DNA of 64,000 nucleotides, from NCBI GenBank assembly GCA_963704825.1, contig CAVPHV010000014.1:186001-250000 (forward strand), written 5' to 3'. Every line of letters begins with the position of its first letter. Position 1 is the first letter of the stretch. A program made the translations under genes and the position numbers. Under the pieces are notes generated by a model. That model was given only the letters and a program-made list of their open reading frames with translations. It made no database searches and was not told the origin of the DNA. Positions 1 to 8,354 of the stretch are shown piece by piece. This DNA comes from CAVPHV01 sp963704825 (GTDB taxonomy: Bacteria > Actinomycetota > Acidimicrobiia > Spongiisociales > UBA5794).

Positions 1-171
1 TACCTCGACAAGTGGTTCGGGGGGGCGGCCGCCATGGTCCTCGGCATTGCCTATGTCGGGATCGTGCTCTTCTTGCCGTTCGGCATCGTGGGCACCTGGC
101 GAGCGAAGAAACCGCAGATGAAGGAGGGGTGGGAACACCTCACCCAGAGAGCGAAGAAGGCCGCGGAATAG
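1..171 (+). CDS. Branched-chain amino acid ABC permease (LivM-like), C-terminal fragment
   Basis: Only the last 56 codons are inside the window, so the N-terminus lies upstream. The fragment holds one hydrophobic membrane segment ending in LFLPFGIVGTW, then a basic, charged cytoplasmic tail (residues about 36-56) and a TAG stop. A final helix ending in L-F-x-P-x-G-I-x-G is typical of LivM-family permeases that import branched-chain amino acids or related acids. The stop sits 10 nt before the next start, so it probably shares an operon with the acyl-CoA ligase. This fits clusters where Liv-type transporters sit with acyl-CoA enzymes. The call rests on a short tail only. Confidence 0.55.
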   Translation, partial: YLDKWFGGAAAMVLGIAYVGIVLFLPFGIVGTWRAKKPQMKEGWEHLTQRAKKAAE

Positions 172-181
172 GGAGGTCATC

Positions 182-1684
182 ATGGCGCGTCCTGTGCCGG
201 CGTACGATTGGACGGCGTTCCACGCCGACTTGCGCCCCACCGCGGTGGCGCTGGTCGACGACGGGCGCGACCTCACCATCACCTACCGGGATCTCGACGA
301 CAGCGCTCGCCGGTTGGCGGCGTGGCTGGCCGACCACGGCGTCGCCTCCGGCGATCGGGTCGCCTTCCTCTCCGGAAACACGACCGATGTGTTCGAGGCA
401 CTGTTTGCCTGCGCCAAGCTGAACGCGATTCTGGTGCCGCTGAACTGGCGGCTGGCGGTGCCCGAACTGCAATTCATCGTCGGTGACTGCCGGCCCAAAG
501 TGCTCATCTTCGAGGACGACTTCGCCACGGCCGCCGCCGAGTTGGGTATTCCGGCAACCTTGGCGCTCGGTGATGACTACGCCGCCGCCAAGGCAAGCGT
601 GAACCCGGCGGCGGTGCGACCGGTGTCGGCCACTCACGACGACCCGTGGGCGATTCTCTACACATCGGGCACAACCGGACATCCCAAGGGCGCCATCGTC
701 ACCCACGGCATGTTCTTCTGGAACGCCATCAACATCGGCCACTCTGTCGGGCTGACCATGGACTCCACCAACTTGAATGTGCTCCCCACGTTCCACTCGG
801 GTGGGCTCAACCTCTATACGACGCCGTGCCTGCACCTCGGGGGGCGGTCTGTGAATTTGCGGGAGTTCGACGCCGATCGGGTGCTCACCTGGCTCGAGAG
901 CGGCGAGATCACTCACTTCTTCGGCGTGCCCGCCGTGTATCAGTTCCTCGCCGAGCATCCCCGCTGGGCGGAGGCCGACCTGAGCGCAGTGCGGTCCTGG
1001 GCGTGCGGTGGGGCCCCGATGCCGGTGGCGTTGCTCGAGCGCTACGCCGCTCGCGATGTCGTCATCCGCCAGGGGATGGGCCTCACCGAGACCAGCCCGA
1101 CCGTGTTCCTCACCGACGAGGACCACGCCCTCGTCAAGGCGGGATCGGTCGGCAAGGCGTGCCTGCACACCGAGATCAAGGTGGTCGACGAGGATGGCGG
1201 CGAGGTCGCTGTCGGCGAGATCGGTGAGCTGTGGGTGCGCGGTCCCAACGTCACGCCGGGCTACTGGGAGCGTCCCGAAGCCAACGCTGATTCGTTCACC
1301 GATGGCTGGCTCCACACCGGCGACGCCGCCCGGGTCGATGCCGACGGCTACGTCTACATCGTCGATCGTTGGAAGGACATGTTCATCTCGGGTGGCGAGA
1401 ACGTGTACCCGGCCGAGGTCGAGCAGGTGCTCTTCCATCACGCCAATGTGCTCGACGTTGCCGTCATCGGCGTCCCCGATGAACGCTGGCAGGAAGTAGG
1501 CATGGCCGTCGTCGTGCCGCGCGATCCGGCCACCTTCGACGGCGACGAACTGCTGGCGTTCTGTGACGGCAAGCTGGCTCGGTACAAGATCCCCAAGCAT
1601 GTCACCATCGTCGAGGAATTGCCCCGCAACGCGGCGGGGAAGGTGCTGAAACGGGAACTGAGGGAAGCCAGCCTGGGGTCATGA
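182..1684 (+). CDS. AMP-dependent acyl-CoA synthetase (fatty-acid or related acid--CoA ligase)
   Basis: A 500-residue member of the ANL adenylating superfamily. It activates a carboxylic acid with ATP to the acyl-adenylate and then the CoA thioester. The P-loop-like A3 motif YTSGTTGHPKG is at residues 160-170. The TGD block with YIVDRWKDM and ISGGENVYP follows near residues 378-410, and the C-terminal NAAGKVLKREL supplies the catalytic lysine region. The start is chosen at the ATG behind GGGAGG. The stop overlaps the next start as ATGA, so it is translationally coupled to the enoyl-CoA hydratase. The acid cannot be told from sequence; a medium-chain or aromatic acid is possible. Confidence 0.9.
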   Translation: MARPVPAYDWTAFHADLRPTAVALVDDGRDLTITYRDLDDSARRLAAWLADHGVASGDRVAFLSGNTTDVFEALFACAKLNAILVPLNWRLAVPELQFIVGDCRPKVLIFEDDFATAAAELGIPATLALGDDYAAAKASVNPAAVRPVSATHDDPWAILYTSGTTGHPKGAIVTHGMFFWNAINIGHSVGLTMDSTNLNVLPTFHSGGLNLYTTPCLHLGGRSVNLREFDADRVLTWLESGEITHFFGVPAVYQFLAEHPRWAEADLSAVRSWACGGAPMPVALLERYAARDVVIRQGMGLTETSPTVFLTDEDHALVKAGSVGKACLHTEIKVVDEDGGEVAVGEIGELWVRGPNVTPGYWERPEANADSFTDGWLHTGDAARVDADGYVYIVDRWKDMFISGGENVYPAEVEQVLFHHANVLDVAVIGVPDERWQEVGMAVVVPRDPATFDGDELLAFCDGKLARYKIPKHVTIVEELPRNAAGKVLKRELREASLGS

Positions 1685-2454
1685 GCGGCAACACCCGCGA
1701 CCTCCTGGTTCTGATCGAGCGCGACGGGCCGGTCGTCACCCTCACCCTGAACCGACCGGACCGGCACAACAGCCTGGTGCCCGAACTGCTGACGGAACTG
1801 CTCTTTGCACTCGAGGCGGTGGCGGCCGATGAATCGGTCCGAGTGGTCGTCTTGGCGGCGGCCGGACGGTCGTTTTCGACAGGCGGCGATGTGCAGGCCT
1901 TCTACGAGCAGGGCGACAATGTCACCGCTTACGCCGCCGAGACGGTCGGCCGGCTGAACGACGCGATCGTGGCGATGATGCGTCTGCCCCAGCCGATCGT
2001 TGCCGCCGTCCATGGCATGGTCACCGGTGGCTCGCTTGGTCTGGTGCTGGGTGCCGATGTCGTCGTGGTGTCGCCGCAAGCGTCCTTCACCCCCTGGTAC
2101 AACGTGGTCGGCTTCTCTCCCGACGGTGGGTGGACCGCATTGCTGCCGGCGGTGATCGGTCGGGGGCGGGCGGCCGCTGTTCTGCTGACCAACGGGACGA
2201 TCACCGCGGAGCAGGCGGTGGCGTGGGGGATCGCAGTGGAGTTGGTACCAGCCCGTGAGATCGAGGCTCGCGCTGGGCAGATTGCCGCGATCATCGCAGT
2301 CATGCAGCCGGGATCGGTTCGGCACACCAAGCTGCGCCTGCATGACGATATTGCCGCTATCGCTGCCGGTCTCGAGGACGAACGCCGCCACTTCGTCGAG
2401 CAGATCGTGACCGCGGAAGCCCGTGAGGGAATGGCCCGCTTCCTCGGGCAGTGA
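1681..2454 (+). CDS. Enoyl-CoA hydratase/isomerase family protein
   Basis: A 257-residue crotonase-fold protein, the usual length for the family. It shows the N-terminal pattern VTLTLNRPDRHNSL, the oxyanion-hole region around GRSFSTGGDVQAF, and the second oxyanion block HGMVTGGSLGLVLGAD. It probably hydrates or isomerises an enoyl-CoA made from the product of the preceding ligase, with which it overlaps by four bases (ATGA). The region usually carrying the two hydratase glutamates reads as non-acidic (GGSLGLVLGAD), so isomerase, hydrolase or dehydratase variants of the fold remain possible. The gene ends just before a convergent minus-strand cluster. Confidence 0.85.
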   Translation: MSGNTRDLLVLIERDGPVVTLTLNRPDRHNSLVPELLTELLFALEAVAADESVRVVVLAAAGRSFSTGGDVQAFYEQGDNVTAYAAETVGRLNDAIVAMMRLPQPIVAAVHGMVTGGSLGLVLGADVVVVSPQASFTPWYNVVGFSPDGGWTALLPAVIGRGRAAAVLLTNGTITAEQAVAWGIAVELVPAREIEARAGQIAAIIAVMQPGSVRHTKLRLHDDIAAIAAGLEDERRHFVEQIVTAEAREGMARFLGQ

Positions 2455-2478
2455 CTTCGTCCGAACCGGCGCTGGGCG

Positions 2479-3267
2479 TCAAGCTCGGAGGCCGGAACGC
2501 TCCTTGCACGGCTTGCCAGACGGCGCCTTGTGCGGACGCAGGCGGAGGTCCTCGGTCTTTCGTTCGAAGGTGCGGTCGCAGGCGGGGCAGCGTACGGTGA
2601 ACCCCGTTGGCTTCGACTCTTGCGCCGGTTTGGCTGGGGTGGTCGAACGTACTCGAACGTCGATCACGGCCGGCTGAGGTCCCTCGACATGGACGGGGAT
2701 CCGGTATTCCACACCCGGGGTGAAGAGGTCGGGATCGACGCGGGTCGTGATCGTCACCGTCGCCGAGCCGCCCGGCTCGACCGTCAGCCGATCAGGCTCG
2801 ACGATCACCGGAGCGCTGAATGCTTCTCCGTCGGGGCTTCGACACAGGCCCACTTCGATGCTCACTTCGGCGGCGTCCGGATCCGTGTTCTCGAGCGCGA
2901 ACGTGCTGGTTACCTCGCTGCCCTCAGGACCCGACATCTCGAGGAGGTGGCGCGGGCGCTCATCCGCTTTTGCCCTGTCCTTGGCGGCGGGGCTGGTTTG
3001 GATCTCGTCCCAAAACCGTTCGCCGTACTCACGGGCCGCCTCGGCGAGTGCCTTGTAGTAGTCCACGGTCAGTTCGGCGATCCGCTGCCCATATCCGGCC
3101 AGGTCCGACCGCAGGAACCTGGAGTAGGCGGCGGTCAGTTCGGACGGCGTGGTGTCGGCGCCGATGAGTTTTCGCTGGAACTCAACGGTTTGCCGCACGC
3201 CGTCTGAGAACCTCGCAGCGGCGTCCTTCCACAATCCGGCTGGCTGGTCGGGTCGGTTTTCCCCCAT
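2479..3267 (-). CDS. Uncharacterised protein: helical N-terminus, beta-sandwich, C-terminal zinc-finger-like motif
   Basis: A 262-residue protein with no named family that I recognise. Residues about 10-95 are amphipathic and helical, with repeated aromatic and Arg/Glu spacing. Residues about 105-210 look like an Ig-like beta-sandwich (alternating V/T/E strands ending in VTITTRV and VEYRIPVHVEG). The C-terminus has CPAC, then a basic stretch with His and a last Cys, a possible CCHC zinc site. It is the last gene of a four-gene minus-strand cluster; its ATG lies one base past the TGA of the preceding gene. The start at MGENRPDQ was preferred to an upstream in-frame start inside that gene. Confidence 0.7.
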   Translation of the reverse strand: MGENRPDQPAGLWKDAAARFSDGVRQTVEFQRKLIGADTTPSELTAAYSRFLRSDLAGYGQRIAELTVDYYKALAEAAREYGERFWDEIQTSPAAKDRAKADERPRHLLEMSGPEGSEVTSTFALENTDPDAAEVSIEVGLCRSPDGEAFSAPVIVEPDRLTVEPGGSATVTITTRVDPDLFTPGVEYRIPVHVEGPQPAVIDVRVRSTTPAKPAQESKPTGFTVRCPACDRTFERKTEDLRLRPHKAPSGKPCKERSGLRA

Positions 3268-3268
3268 G

Positions 3269-3961
3269 TCAGCAACACCCGCAGGCGCAGTGCACCTCAT
3301 GGGCGTCGCAGTCGCGCGGCAGCACCGCAACCGCAATCCGCAGCGGCCTCACGTCGCAGCCCTGGATCCTGAGATCGGCGTAGGCAACCACACAGTCGTC
3401 CACGTCCCTGAGGCGTCCGTCCGGCAGCTCCGCTTCCGCCATTTCCGTTGCTGCCAAACGTTCGCCCTTGCTCGTACCGTCCGACAGGCCGGCGCCGCCG
3501 ACTCCGACGAGGAGGACAACCTCCTCTCGCTCACACGCCTCGAGGTCGAACTCCTTCGCCGTCAGGATGTTTCCGACGACTGGGGCGGGCGAGCCGCCGC
3601 TCGTCGTGAACTCGCTGAGCTCGAGGGTGATGTGCCGGGTTCGGGTCCGCTCGTTGGACACACGGATCGGGACGATGCGGCGCTCCGCGACCCGGGTGTA
3701 GACCACGAGGTCGGCGTCGTATACGCAGCAGTCGCAATGGCACGTATCGGGGGCACAGTCGCCGCACGAGCCGGGGCGGACCCGCAGCTCGGCGCGATGC
3801 CGGCGTCCAGACTTGGACGGCTGATCGGTCATGGTGCTGACGAAGCTGTCGAAGGCTCCCGCCATCTCATCGGCCCAGTCGGTCCACGCCGTGGTCATCT
3901 CGGTGATCGCAGTCGACGGCCAGGACCAACCGTCGGTTGTCCGGCCTCTCGAGTAGGACAT
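3269..3961 (-). CDS. Uncharacterised cysteine-rich protein
   Basis: A 230-residue protein of unknown function. An N-terminal helical stretch rich in Trp and Asp (ITEMTTAWTDWADEMAGAF) is followed by a dense cysteine group, CGDCAPDTCHCDCC. A beta-rich middle then resembles the Ig-like segments of the neighbouring genes, and the protein ends in a second group, CDAHEVHCACGCC. The two clusters could bind metal or form disulfides. The start is taken at the ATG preceded by AAGGAG with six bases between. An alternative ATG 36 nt upstream overlaps the previous stop as ATGA but has a poorer ribosome site. It is the third gene of the minus-strand cluster. Confidence 0.7.
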   Translation of the reverse strand: MSYSRGRTTDGWSWPSTAITEMTTAWTDWADEMAGAFDSFVSTMTDQPSKSGRRHRAELRVRPGSCGDCAPDTCHCDCCVYDADLVVYTRVAERRIVPIRVSNERTRTRHITLELSEFTTSGGSPAPVVGNILTAKEFDLEACEREEVVLLVGVGGAGLSDGTSKGERLAATEMAEAELPDGRLRDVDDCVVAYADLRIQGCDVRPLRIAVAVLPRDCDAHEVHCACGCC

Positions 3962-3993
3962 GTGGTGCTCCTTGTCTGTTGACTTGGTTGGAA

Positions 3994-4710
3994 TCATTTC
4001 GGCCCGTCTTCCGGCCCGGCGGGAACAACGGCGATCAGCAGGGTGCGGAGCCCAATCGGCAGCGCGGCGAGATACCGCGCCGACTGCGCCAGATCCTCAG
4101 GCACACGGATGATCAGGTCGATGACGTTGGTGACGCCAGGGGCGATCTCGACTCGACCGGAATCAGTGGTCACGTCGATGGAGGCCACAGCGTCGGGCAG
4201 CGGTTCGAGCGCTGGCGCCGCTGCGGATGGCCGGTTGACGATTCCGAGCAGCGTGGTGAGTGCGGTGTCTTCTCGGTAGAGCGGCACCGCTCCAAAATCG
4301 GCGAGATACACCGGCACGTTCCCGTTGTTGGCCACGACGATGGCCTGCACCACCGGCTCTCCCGGAACGTTGCCGACCACGAGCATCTCGGGGGTCACCC
4401 CGACCTCGTGCGCCGCCACGATGTGGATGGTCGCCGCCGCAGTCCGCCCGGCGATGCCGACCTCGATCGGATAGTTGCCCGGTGCGGTGTGCGGGTCGAG
4501 GGCGAGCCGGACGGCGACGCGGGCGCTCCGTCCTGCTCCGACGGTGATGGGATCGACGGCAAGCGTTGCTTGGACGCCGTCGGGATCGGTGACGGCGACC
4601 TCCGTGATGTCGACGTCCCCTGCAGTGTCGTTGTGGAAGTGCACCACACCGGCCACCGCAGCTGGTGGCCCGGCGAGTACCGACGGCTGCAGGTCCGACT
4701 TCGCGGCCAT
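3994..4710 (-). CDS. Uncharacterised beta-rich protein with two Ig-like segments
   Basis: A 238-residue protein without signal peptide or membrane segment. Two successive segments look like beta-sandwich domains: residues about 15-100 (FHNDTAGDVDITEVAVTDPDG, then APGNYPIEVGIAGR) and about 105-200. The pattern resembles CARDB/Ig-like adhesive domains and resembles the middles of the two downstream genes, suggesting related structural roles. Its TGA overlaps an alternative ATG of the next gene. I do not recognise a family. The protein lacks cysteines, unlike its neighbour. Confidence 0.68.
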   Translation of the reverse strand: MAAKSDLQPSVLAGPPAAVAGVVHFHNDTAGDVDITEVAVTDPDGVQATLAVDPITVGAGRSARVAVRLALDPHTAPGNYPIEVGIAGRTAAATIHIVAAHEVGVTPEMLVVGNVPGEPVVQAIVVANNGNVPVYLADFGAVPLYREDTALTTLLGIVNRPSAAAPALEPLPDAVASIDVTTDSGRVEIAPGVTNVIDLIIRVPEDLAQSARYLAALPIGLRTLLIAVVPAGPEDGPK

Positions 4711-4724
4711 GGTGCCCCCCTCGA

Positions 4725-5312
4725 TCAGTTCATACGGATAAGGAGGCCGCCATCGGGACCTCGCTTCACAGCCGCGCGGCGCTCAAACCTCCGCTGCGGC
4801 GCGGTCACATGCCGGTGTGTCGGCTGACCGCCTGGCTCGACATGGGGGCGGTTGGGTAGGTCGGCGATGATCGTGTTGGACTCACCGCTCCAGTTGAATC
4901 CGACGAGTTCGGCCCCGAGCACGGTCACGCCGAAGTGGCTCTCGTACGGTTGGCTGATGCGGGCATTTGGCAGCTTGCTGAGGCCGACGTCGATGCACAG
5001 GTCCACCTGCACAGGCTCGACATCGAGCTTGCTGCTGATGTCCGAATTGGTATTGATGGGTTGCGTGACGGCGAGGTCGATGTCGGCGTTGGTGGTGATC
5101 GGAAGCGGGAAGGAGATCTCGGTGGTAGTTGCCAGCGGGGTACCGGTGCCGCCGACTTCGATGTTCACGTCGTCCAGCCCTGTATCGATGTTCACGTCAT
5201 CGAGGCCGACGTCGACCGTCACCGCTTTGTCGCCGCCCTGAATGGTCGACGTGATGCCGTAGCTGTAGGACGCTCCGCCTCCGCCGCCGAATAGGCCGTC
5301 AAGGATTCCCAT
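4725..5312 (-). CDS. Uncharacterised glycine-rich and internally repetitive protein
   Basis: A 195-residue protein that opens with MGILDGLFGGGGG. It then carries a short internal repeat in which DDVNI occurs twice within an acidic, Val-rich stretch, followed by a beta-rich core with many Thr/Asn/Asp residues and a basic tail. The start is set at the ATG seven bases after GGGAGG; an in-frame start four codons upstream lacks that spacing. It is the first gene of the minus-strand cluster, with its 5' end facing the beta-propeller gene across about 150 bp that should hold both promoters. Function unknown; the composition suggests a structural or self-assembling role. Confidence 0.68.
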   Translation of the reverse strand: MGILDGLFGGGGGASYSYGITSTIQGGDKAVTVDVGLDDVNIDTGLDDVNIEVGGTGTPLATTTEISFPLPITTNADIDLAVTQPINTNSDISSKLDVEPVQVDLCIDVGLSKLPNARISQPYESHFGVTVLGAELVGFNWSGESNTIIADLPNRPHVEPGGQPTHRHVTAPQRRFERRAAVKRGPDGGLLIRMN

Positions 5313-5460
5313 CGCACCTCCCACTCGCTCGGACCGTCCCCTGGCCTCGAGGTGCTGCGGAGTCTACAGTTGTCGGACGGCACCCGGAAGGGGTTTGCTG
5401 CGAGGTCGATAGTGTGACGGCCGAGGACCATTGAGGCGCGCCGACTCGTTTGGGGGGTTC

Positions 5461-6693
5461 ATGTCCGTATCGGTGAAGGGCTACCCGTATGCCTTCCACA
5501 TTGCCCTCGACGGCAATGGGGTCAACGGACTCGAAGGCCTGGCCGGCGTGTGCCTTTTCCTGTACAACCCGTACGACGACACCTACGCCTACAAGATCCG
5601 GTACTACGACGGGATTGCGGGCGGTCACGCGGTATCGGTGAATCCCGACGGCACGGTGGGGTTCCTCGGTAACGCCGGCCAGCACCTCGTCTTCTACGAC
5701 ACGACTACGCTCGATGAACTGGACCGCGTGTCGACGCTCCGGTTCGAGACGCCGAACACGTCGCTCCAGGGCAGCACCCATCTCGTCTGGCTTTCTGAAG
5801 ACGAGTTCTTCACGGCGATCGGGAGGAACTTCTACAAGTTCTCCCTGCACAATCTCACGAAACCTGAGCTGCTTGGACCGCATGGCGTGAAGCTGCCGCA
5901 TGCAATGCAGACAACAAGATCGGGCAGATACATCTGCTACGGCTCGATGGACAACCCGGCCTTTGGGCGCAACGGCGAAGCCCGGCATGTTGGGGTGTGG
6001 GACAAAGAGAAGGGGGAGTCGACCGTCATCGAGTTGCCGGCTACCTGCTGGCACGTCATTGCCTCGAAAGATTCGGATCTCTTCTACGCGGTGTCGTTTC
6101 GGGTCGAGCCTCAGGACTACGAGGACTATCACGACTGGGCGATGGCCTTCAAGAAGGAGTATGTGTTCGAGATCGACGCCGCGGATGCGAAGGTGGTCCG
6201 GCATTGGTCGGGCGGCCGCGAAATCCCGGCTCACATCAACTCAGACCTGACGTTGTCCGACACGGAGCTGATCTTCTGCAACGGAGGTAGCCAGACCATA
6301 GTGTGCATCGACCTCGAGACCTTCGCGAAGTTCCGCATCATCGACGAGAAGCCGGACCTGGCAGCACAACTGGAGCGGCCTCGGGAGGTCGCCACGCAGG
6401 TGTACGACGCCCTAGCCCGCGGCAACGTGTTCACAAACAGCCGCCACTTCCTCAGCGCGCTGCGGGTGAGCCGGTTCAGCCTGCTCGACTCGGTGTATGC
6501 CGCCAAGCTGTCGAAAGACCAGACGTTGCTGTTCACGGCGAACCGGGGACTGAACCACATCACGATCTACGACTATCCGGCGGGCACAATTCGGCTCAGG
6601 GTCGACATGCCGCCGATCCAGGAGTTCCAGGATTTCATCCCCGAAACGGGCGACCCTCGCCTCGGCTTCCACCACAGCGTGGTGCTGGGGTGA
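5461..6693 (+). CDS. Beta-propeller-like uncharacterised protein
   Basis: A 410-residue protein of repeated beta-strand blocks of 40-50 residues, such as GHAVSVNPDGTVGFLGNAGQ, MQTTRSGRYICYGSMDN and LSKDQTLLFTANRGLNHITI. This is the look of a YncE/YVTN-type or lactonase-like propeller. There is no signal peptide, so it is probably cytoplasmic. ATG at 5461 follows a G-run (GGGGGG) and is preferred to an upstream TTG. It is transcribed away from the four uncharacterised genes and probably shares control with them. No catalytic residues could be assigned. Similarity to selenium-binding or carotenoid-oxygenase propellers cannot be excluded without a profile search. Confidence 0.65.
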   Translation: MSVSVKGYPYAFHIALDGNGVNGLEGLAGVCLFLYNPYDDTYAYKIRYYDGIAGGHAVSVNPDGTVGFLGNAGQHLVFYDTTTLDELDRVSTLRFETPNTSLQGSTHLVWLSEDEFFTAIGRNFYKFSLHNLTKPELLGPHGVKLPHAMQTTRSGRYICYGSMDNPAFGRNGEARHVGVWDKEKGESTVIELPATCWHVIASKDSDLFYAVSFRVEPQDYEDYHDWAMAFKKEYVFEIDAADAKVVRHWSGGREIPAHINSDLTLSDTELIFCNGGSQTIVCIDLETFAKFRIIDEKPDLAAQLERPREVATQVYDALARGNVFTNSRHFLSALRVSRFSLLDSVYAAKLSKDQTLLFTANRGLNHITIYDYPAGTIRLRVDMPPIQEFQDFIPETGDPRLGFHHSVVLG

Positions 6694-6738
6694 TCGGGCT
6701 CGGGTAGCGCCTGGGCCGCAGCGCCCTCCGGCGAATGC

Positions 6739-7275
6739 TCAGGCCTCGGCCGCCAGCTGGGCCGCCGCCGCCTCGATGATCTTGCGGGTGTTCTTCGGGA
6801 TCATCGTCGAGATGATCGATTCCACGAAGGCGCCCACGGGCCGCTCCAGCGGCTTGGCCAGACCGCCCAGGGCGCCGGGAGCGAGGTCGAAACTGCCCTC
6901 GAACGTCACCCTGGTCCCCCGGCCGCCCATGGCGGATTCGTACTTCGTGGTGCCGCGGCAGTCGATGTGCTCGGGGAAGACGAAGGGCTGGATCGACCAG
7001 GTGCAGACCATGGTGGCGGAATCCCACACAGCGGTGTCCACCCAGCCGATCGTGGACACCTTCAGAGGTTTCGCCAGCAGCTCGGGAATCCGTTGCGCCG
7101 CCTGCCACTCGTTGACCAGACGGACCCGGCCCTCGCCGAGGTCGGTTCGATCGATCAGGGTGATGGATTCGACGTCTTCGACCATGGCTGCCAGGTCGGG
7201 CATGCGGTCTCGCACGGTCACCCACATGACGGAAACGGGATGCTTGACCACGGCCAAGGCCTGAAACTGCTTCAT
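6739..7275 (-). CDS. SRPBCC-family (START/Bet v 1-like) protein
   Basis: A 178-residue protein with the SRPBCC pattern. An opening strand (FQALAVVKHPVSVMWVTVRD) is followed by an Asp-rich segment, a middle with W-x-D-T-A-x-W, the block CTWSIQPFVFPEHIDCRG, and a long C-terminal helix beginning GLAKPLERPVGAFVESII. These proteins hold hydrophobic ligands in a deep cavity. Its ATG overlaps the preceding TGA as ATGA, so it is the third gene of the trio with the SDR enzyme and the DUF362-like protein. The ligand is unknown; a polyketide, carotenoid or lipid intermediate is plausible from context. Confidence 0.72.
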   Translation of the reverse strand: MKQFQALAVVKHPVSVMWVTVRDRMPDLAAMVEDVESITLIDRTDLGEGRVRLVNEWQAAQRIPELLAKPLKVSTIGWVDTAVWDSATMVCTWSIQPFVFPEHIDCRGTTKYESAMGGRGTRVTFEGSFDLAPGALGGLAKPLERPVGAFVESIISTMIPKNTRKIIEAAAAQLAAEA

Positions 7276-8354
7276 GTCGTGACGCTTTGCAGCTTCTGCT
7301 CGCCGTGTTGGATGGCGCGACGGGCGGCGTAGGTGTCGGCGTGGAGGTGCATGGTGGCTCGCACCTCCCGCGAGACATGGGGGCCGGCGGCGAGTGAGGC
7401 GACGGCGCCGGCGATAGCGTCTCGGGCCGGCCGCGACGCGAAGCCGAGATCGGCCGCTTTGGCGTGCTCGTACCAGTAGTAGCGGCCCACCATCTTGGCT
7501 TGCTCGCGCGTGGTGAGCGCCGCCCGCCGTTCGATGCGAGCCCGGGTCTCCTCGGCGGTCGCGGCCAGGTAGGCGGTGGTGTGGTTGATTGTCATCTGCG
7601 GCGCCGGGACGCCGGCCAGGTCGGCAATGGTCTCGTGGACCTGGGTCCAGGTGAGGTTCTCGCCACCCAGGACGTATCGTTCGAAGGGCCGACCGAATTC
7701 GGCCAGCAGCACGTGCCCGTCGGCGACGTCCTGGACGGCGGCGACGTTGATACCCCCCGGGTAGGTCATGCGCAGGGGATCGGCGAGGTACTGGACGATG
7801 ATGCCATTGCTGGCGCTGAGCCGTGTGCCAAATGGGCCAACCGACATGGTGGGGCACGGAAGCACCACCTCGACGCCGAGCCTGCGGGCCAGGTCAATCG
7901 TTGTGATGTCCTGGCGGATTTTGGCCACGGCGTATCCGGAGTCGCCGGCGGCTTCGGTCACCTCCGTGGTCTCGGGGACCACCTGGGGTTTGTCGCGGTA
8001 CCCGAACACCACCGACGAGGAGGTGACGACGACCCGAGGCACGCCGGTCGCCTTGGCGGCGTAGAGCACGTTGCTGGAGCCTTCGGTGGCGGTCCGCAGT
8101 ACGTCGTCGCCGACCTGGCCCGCGTAGGCGAATGGCACTGCGGTGTGGAAGATGTAGTCGCAACCCCGAGCCGCATCGCGCACGGTGCCTTCGACCAGGA
8201 CGTCACCGTGGCGGATCTCGCAGGCGAGCCCTTCGAGGCAGGTGAGGTCGGAGGTTTCCCGTACCAGTGCCCGCGCCCGGTAGCCACCGGCGAGGAGGGC
8301 TCGTACGACGTTGGCGCCGATCAAGCCGTTGGCGCCGGTGACGAGCGCTTTCAC
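7272..8354 (-). CDS. NAD(P)-dependent extended SDR (epimerase/dehydratase or DFR-like reductase)
   Basis: A 360-residue extended short-chain dehydrogenase. The Rossmann motif TGANGLIG is at residues 6-13, a TSSS strand end is at 111-114, and the catalytic pair is Tyr141 and Lys145 (YAVAK). The overall layout (LVRETSDLTCLEGL, later DVADGHVLL and ERYVLGGENLTW) is closest to dihydroflavonol-4-reductase or 3-beta-hydroxysteroid-dehydrogenase-like enzymes, which act on hydroxy/keto groups of larger substrates. Four-base overlaps join it to both neighbours, so all three proteins are probably made in step. The substrate cannot be read from sequence. Confidence 0.85.
   Translation of the reverse strand: MKALVTGANGLIGANVVRALLAGGYRARALVRETSDLTCLEGLACEIRHGDVLVEGTVRDAARGCDYIFHTAVPFAYAGQVGDDVLRTATEGSSNVLYAAKATGVPRVVVTSSSVVFGYRDKPQVVPETTEVTEAAGDSGYAVAKIRQDITTIDLARRLGVEVVLPCPTMSVGPFGTRLSASNGIIVQYLADPLRMTYPGGINVAAVQDVADGHVLLAEFGRPFERYVLGGENLTWTQVHETIADLAGVPAPQMTINHTTAYLAATAEETRARIERRAALTTREQAKMVGRYYWYEHAKAADLGFASRPARDAIAGAVASLAAGPHVSREVRATMHLHADTYAARRAIQHGEQKLQSVTT

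Noticed and set aside
140..1600. Long minus-strand open frame opposite the first acyl-CoA ligase
   Set aside because: It is the antisense of a well-supported gene, has a low-complexity composition rich in His, Arg and Gly, and lacks a ribosome site.
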